From Puniceicoccales bacterium (GTDB lineage Bacteria; Verrucomicrobiota; Verrucomicrobiia; Opitutales; UBA953), in NCBI GenBank assembly GCA_031289285.1, contig JAITPT010000032.1, positions 1 to 7,571 of the forward strand: a DNA stretch of 7,571 nucleotides. Reading direction: 5' to 3'. Below, in pieces: positions 5,485 to 7,571 of this stretch. Within the stretch, counting starts at the first letter, position 1, and each line of letters begins with the position of its first letter. Below the pieces are notes generated by a model. It saw only the letters and a program-made list of their open reading frames with translations, was not told where the DNA came from and ran no database searches. The position numbers and the translations under genes were made by a program.

Positions 5485-7437
5485 ATGCCCGCGACACTTC
5501 CCGAAAACCACGCTCTCGTTCCCATTTCCGCCGACGCCGTCGGACAACCGCTTCGCATCTGTGTCGTCGTGCATACCGACGCCGACCCCGCCGCTGCGGA
5601 CTTCGCGCCCTTTGTCTTGCTGCGCTCTGCGCTCGATGCCCGCGTCTTTCTCGGTGCCGTCGCCGACGCCGCCGGAAACGTCCGCGAATGGCTCGAAATC
5701 CGCGTCCAAACTACCGTCGGCCTCGCCGATGTGTTTCAAGACGACTCTGGCGCATTGTCCAACCGCGAACTCGACGCCCGCTGGACTGCGATGTGCCGCG
5801 ATTGCGCCGCCGCCGACCCCGCCGCCGCTATCCAGACGGGCTTCGAGAACCGCCACCCGCGCCCCGTCCTCATCAACCTCGACGCCCTCGCGCCGCACCA
5901 CCCCGCCACCCCCGACGGTGCGCCGTGGATGCTCGCCACCGACGACGCCGAACTGCTCGCCAACGCCCTCCCCGCCTACTCGTCTTCCCAGCGGCGTTTC
6001 CTCCGCGCCGACTCCGCCGATGGCACCGCGCCGCTCTTCACCGCCCTGTCTCCTGCCTCTCCTACCTCTGCGGAAAACGCCGTCGCGCCCGCCGCATTGC
6101 CGTTTCGCGCCGCGCCGCTGAACCCCGAAGGCGGGCTGCTTTTTATCCGCCGTCTCGCGCCGTTTTCGATTGGCGACTACGCGGCGTTTCTCGGCGGACG
6201 CTCGTGGAAAGGCAACGCCAGCGGACGCGACCGCTACATTTTCGACACCGTTTTGCGCTGCCTCGGCGACTGGGATTCTGTCCAGCAGGGCGGGGCACAT
6301 CTCTTCACAACAATCGGCGGTCGCGCTGGGCGTTTTGTAGAAACGCTCCACCTCAAACTCTCCGCCTTTCGGCAAGCCGTCGCCCTCGTCCGCGCCGCTG
6401 TCCGCGAGAGCAAACTTCCGTTTCTAAACATCACTGACGACTCTTTTCGCGTGGGACTTTCCGCGCCCGATTCGCTTTTGCCCGCACTCTGGACAGCCCG
6501 CCTGTGCCTCGCTCGCTCGGGCGAAGCCATCGCGTTGCCCGTCAAAACCGCCGACGCCCGCTACTTCAAATCTCTCGCCAGCCCCGCCGCCTCCGTCTGG
6601 CGTCCCATCGGTGCCGGACTGCCTATTTCTGGCGCAGGAGAAGTGCGCGTCCGCCGCGTATTTACCGACACTGGCGACCGCCTTTGTATAGAAGGCACAC
6701 TTGTTAGCAACGAGCGCGTTGGACACTCTGCAAGCGACATTTTACGCCTACGTTTTCCGCTCCCCGGCGGGCGTCTCGCCGACCTCTTTGCGCGGCTCGA
6801 TACAACGGAGGGATTTGCCGCTGGAGAGGCGCGTTTCCGCACTATTCCACAAGACCCCGAACCCGTGCGCGACGCCGCTTTACGCGCCGCCGAGGGCGCT
6901 GTTTTTCCCGGAACTTCTTTTGAAACAATCCCCGTGTTAAGCACTCCCGCCGACCTCTTTTCGCTGGGCGTCCTCGCCACGCTTTTGCTCACCGTCAACT
7001 CCCGCAACCCTCTTGGCGTCGCTGCCGACGACATGTTGGGCTTCGCCCGCCGACTCGCCCAAGACGCCGCCACACACCCCGGCGAACCCTTGCCCCAACG
7101 CGCCGCACGTCTTGCCGAAGCCGACCCGCGCATACGCGAAGCCCTTGGCGCACAGCGTCTTACGGACGACGTCTTAACTCACGGCGAGGCCTTTGCGTGG
7201 GTTCCGCCGGAGCTTTGGTGGCGCATTCTTGCGACTATTGCTCGTTATTTCCCCGGTGTCGGCCCCGACAGTTATTGCAAAGACCTCGGTGACGCCTCTC
7301 CGTTCAGCCCTGAAAAGGTTTTCGACCTCCCGCTCCACGATTTAGACACTCTCTTAGCCCACACAAAAAGTCTCGTAGTAGCCGACTGCTCCGCCAACCG
7401 CGAAGTCGCCCGCATCATCGCCAAGGTAAACAAGTAA
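5485..7437 (+). CDS. Unrecognised 650-residue protein, possible degenerate kinase-like fold
   Basis: No family is recognised with confidence. The protein is rich in Ala, Pro, Arg and Asp, with no signal peptide or clear membrane segment, so it is probably cytoplasmic. Residues about 1-210 look like a separate domain with a linker at 185-210. From about 217 the order of motifs faintly resembles a protein kinase: FLNITDDSFRVGL at 313-325 where a catalytic loop and following strands would be, and ADLFSLGVLATLLLT at 489-503, very like subdomain IX (DxxSLGVLLxELLT) with D490 and G495. The HRD Asp, the DFG motif and a clear APE motif are missing, and some 130 residues, partly beta-like (386-455), lie between the two motifs. 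If the resemblance is real it is a pseudokinase. It follows the nuclease gene by 51 bases and is very GC-rich (bases 5821-5880 are 70% GC). A role in an injection system is only suggested by the nearby PAAR gene. Confidence 0.78.
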   Translation: MPATLPENHALVPISADAVGQPLRICVVVHTDADPAAADFAPFVLLRSALDARVFLGAVADAAGNVREWLEIRVQTTVGLADVFQDDSGALSNRELDARWTAMCRDCAAADPAAAIQTGFENRHPRPVLINLDALAPHHPATPDGAPWMLATDDAELLANALPAYSSSQRRFLRADSADGTAPLFTALSPASPTSAENAVAPAALPFRAAPLNPEGGLLFIRRLAPFSIGDYAAFLGGRSWKGNASGRDRYIFDTVLRCLGDWDSVQQGGAHLFTTIGGRAGRFVETLHLKLSAFRQAVALVRAAVRESKLPFLNITDDSFRVGLSAPDSLLPALWTARLCLARSGEAIALPVKTADARYFKSLASPAASVWRPIGAGLPISGAGEVRVRRVFTDTGDRLCIEGTLVSNERVGHSASDILRLRFPLPGGRLADLFARLDTTEGFAAGEARFRTIPQDPEPVRDAALRAAEGAVFPGTSFETIPVLSTPADLFSLGVLATLLLTVNSRNPLGVAADDMLGFARRLAQDAATHPGEPLPQRAARLAEADPRIREALGAQRLTDDVLTHGEAFAWVPPELWWRILATIARYFPGVGPDSYCKDLGDASPFSPEKVFDLPLHDLDTLLAHTKSLVVADCSANREVARIIAKVNK

Positions 7438-7477
7438 TGGGCACTCCTAAAAATAAATTTGGGGTTGGTGCATCTCC

Positions 7478-7560
7478 CGTCCCGTAGGGACGAAATGTCG
7501 GTAGCACGGGACTTTAGTCCCGTGAAAATGCCACCCCCACACCCGCGTCCCGTAGGGACG
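7478..7560. repeat. REP-like cluster of three palindromes
   Basis: An identical 15-base near-palindrome, CGTCCCGTAGGGACG, occurs at 7478-7492 and 7546-7560 (arms of six, three-base loop). Between them a perfect 9-base inverted repeat, CACGGGACT-TT-AGTCCCGTG, occupies 7505-7524. All three share a GTCCC/GGGAC core, but in the middle element the order of arms is reversed, so arms of different elements can also pair. Such clusters of small palindromes are typical of dispersed extragenic repeats (REP, often mobilised by a TnpA-REP transposase), which is inference here because only one cluster is in view. The cluster starts 40 bases after the last gene. No T-tract follows the hairpins, so it is not a classical intrinsic terminator, though it could slow transcription or protect the 3' end of the mRNA. 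Confidence 0.75.
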
Positions 7561-7571
7561 CAACAACCGAG

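Noticed and set aside
5479..6375. Minus-strand open frame of 298 codons opposite the 650-residue gene
   Set aside because: It is Gly/Arg/Val-rich and matches no family; it arises from GC-rich codons of the plus-strand gene, whose frame is far longer and has a proper leader.
7437..7487. 16-codon frame whose ATG overlaps the stop of the last gene (TAATG)
   Set aside because: It runs into the palindromic repeat and has no recognisable product; probably chance.

Overview
The window holds six protein-coding genes, all on the + strand, with gaps of only 44 to 118 bases. The first gene is cut by the left edge. It ends in repeat-rich non-coding DNA at the right edge. The organism is a diderm (Gram-negative-type) bacterium, because the first gene encodes the C-terminal half of an Omp85/TpsB-type outer-membrane beta barrel. 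None of the five visible start codons has a Shine-Dalgarno sequence. The leaders are instead A/T- and pyrimidine-rich and often end in AAATATGCC or TTTATGCC. SD-poor initiation of this kind is well known in Bacteroidetes and occurs in some other phyla. A member of the PVC group (for example Verrucomicrobia) or a relative is my guess from the Ala/Gly/Pro-rich composition, the palindromic repeats and the family mix, but nothing here proves it.

Layout: (1) bases 1-867, C-terminal part of a ShlB/FhaC-like outer-membrane translocator. (2) 947-1855, a single-domain (24-segment-tetramer type) voltage-gated cation channel of the bacterial Nav/Cav family, with a TGDDW selectivity filter and an unusually long charged turret. 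(3) 1900-3414, an unrecognised Ala/Gly-rich protein of 504 residues with terminal cysteine clusters and a three-fold internal Cys motif. (4) 3415-3532, an AT-rich intergenic region with five degenerate ACTCTYTTAA boxes about 11 bases apart. (5) 3533-3823, a small free-standing PAAR spike-tip protein. (6) 3871-5433, an AAA-ATPase-like protein with a C-terminal PD-(D/E)XK nuclease fold. (7) 5485-7437, an unrecognised 650-residue protein with a possible degenerate kinase-like C-lobe motif. (8) 7438-7571, three closely spaced palindromes (REP-like).

How they may work together: the PAAR protein is the only component that points to a known machine, the tip of a contractile injection system (T6SS or extracellular CIS). 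No sheath, tube, baseplate or VgrG gene is visible, so this looks like an orphan or satellite PAAR island. The Ala/Gly-rich protein upstream and the 650-residue protein downstream could be cargo or accessory factors, but that rests only on adjacency and shared upstream motifs. The ATPase/nuclease gene is visibly more AT-rich than the 650-residue gene beside it and belongs to a family often present in many copies, so it may be a later insertion between the PAAR gene and that gene. The channel and the outer-membrane protein show no obvious functional link to the rest.
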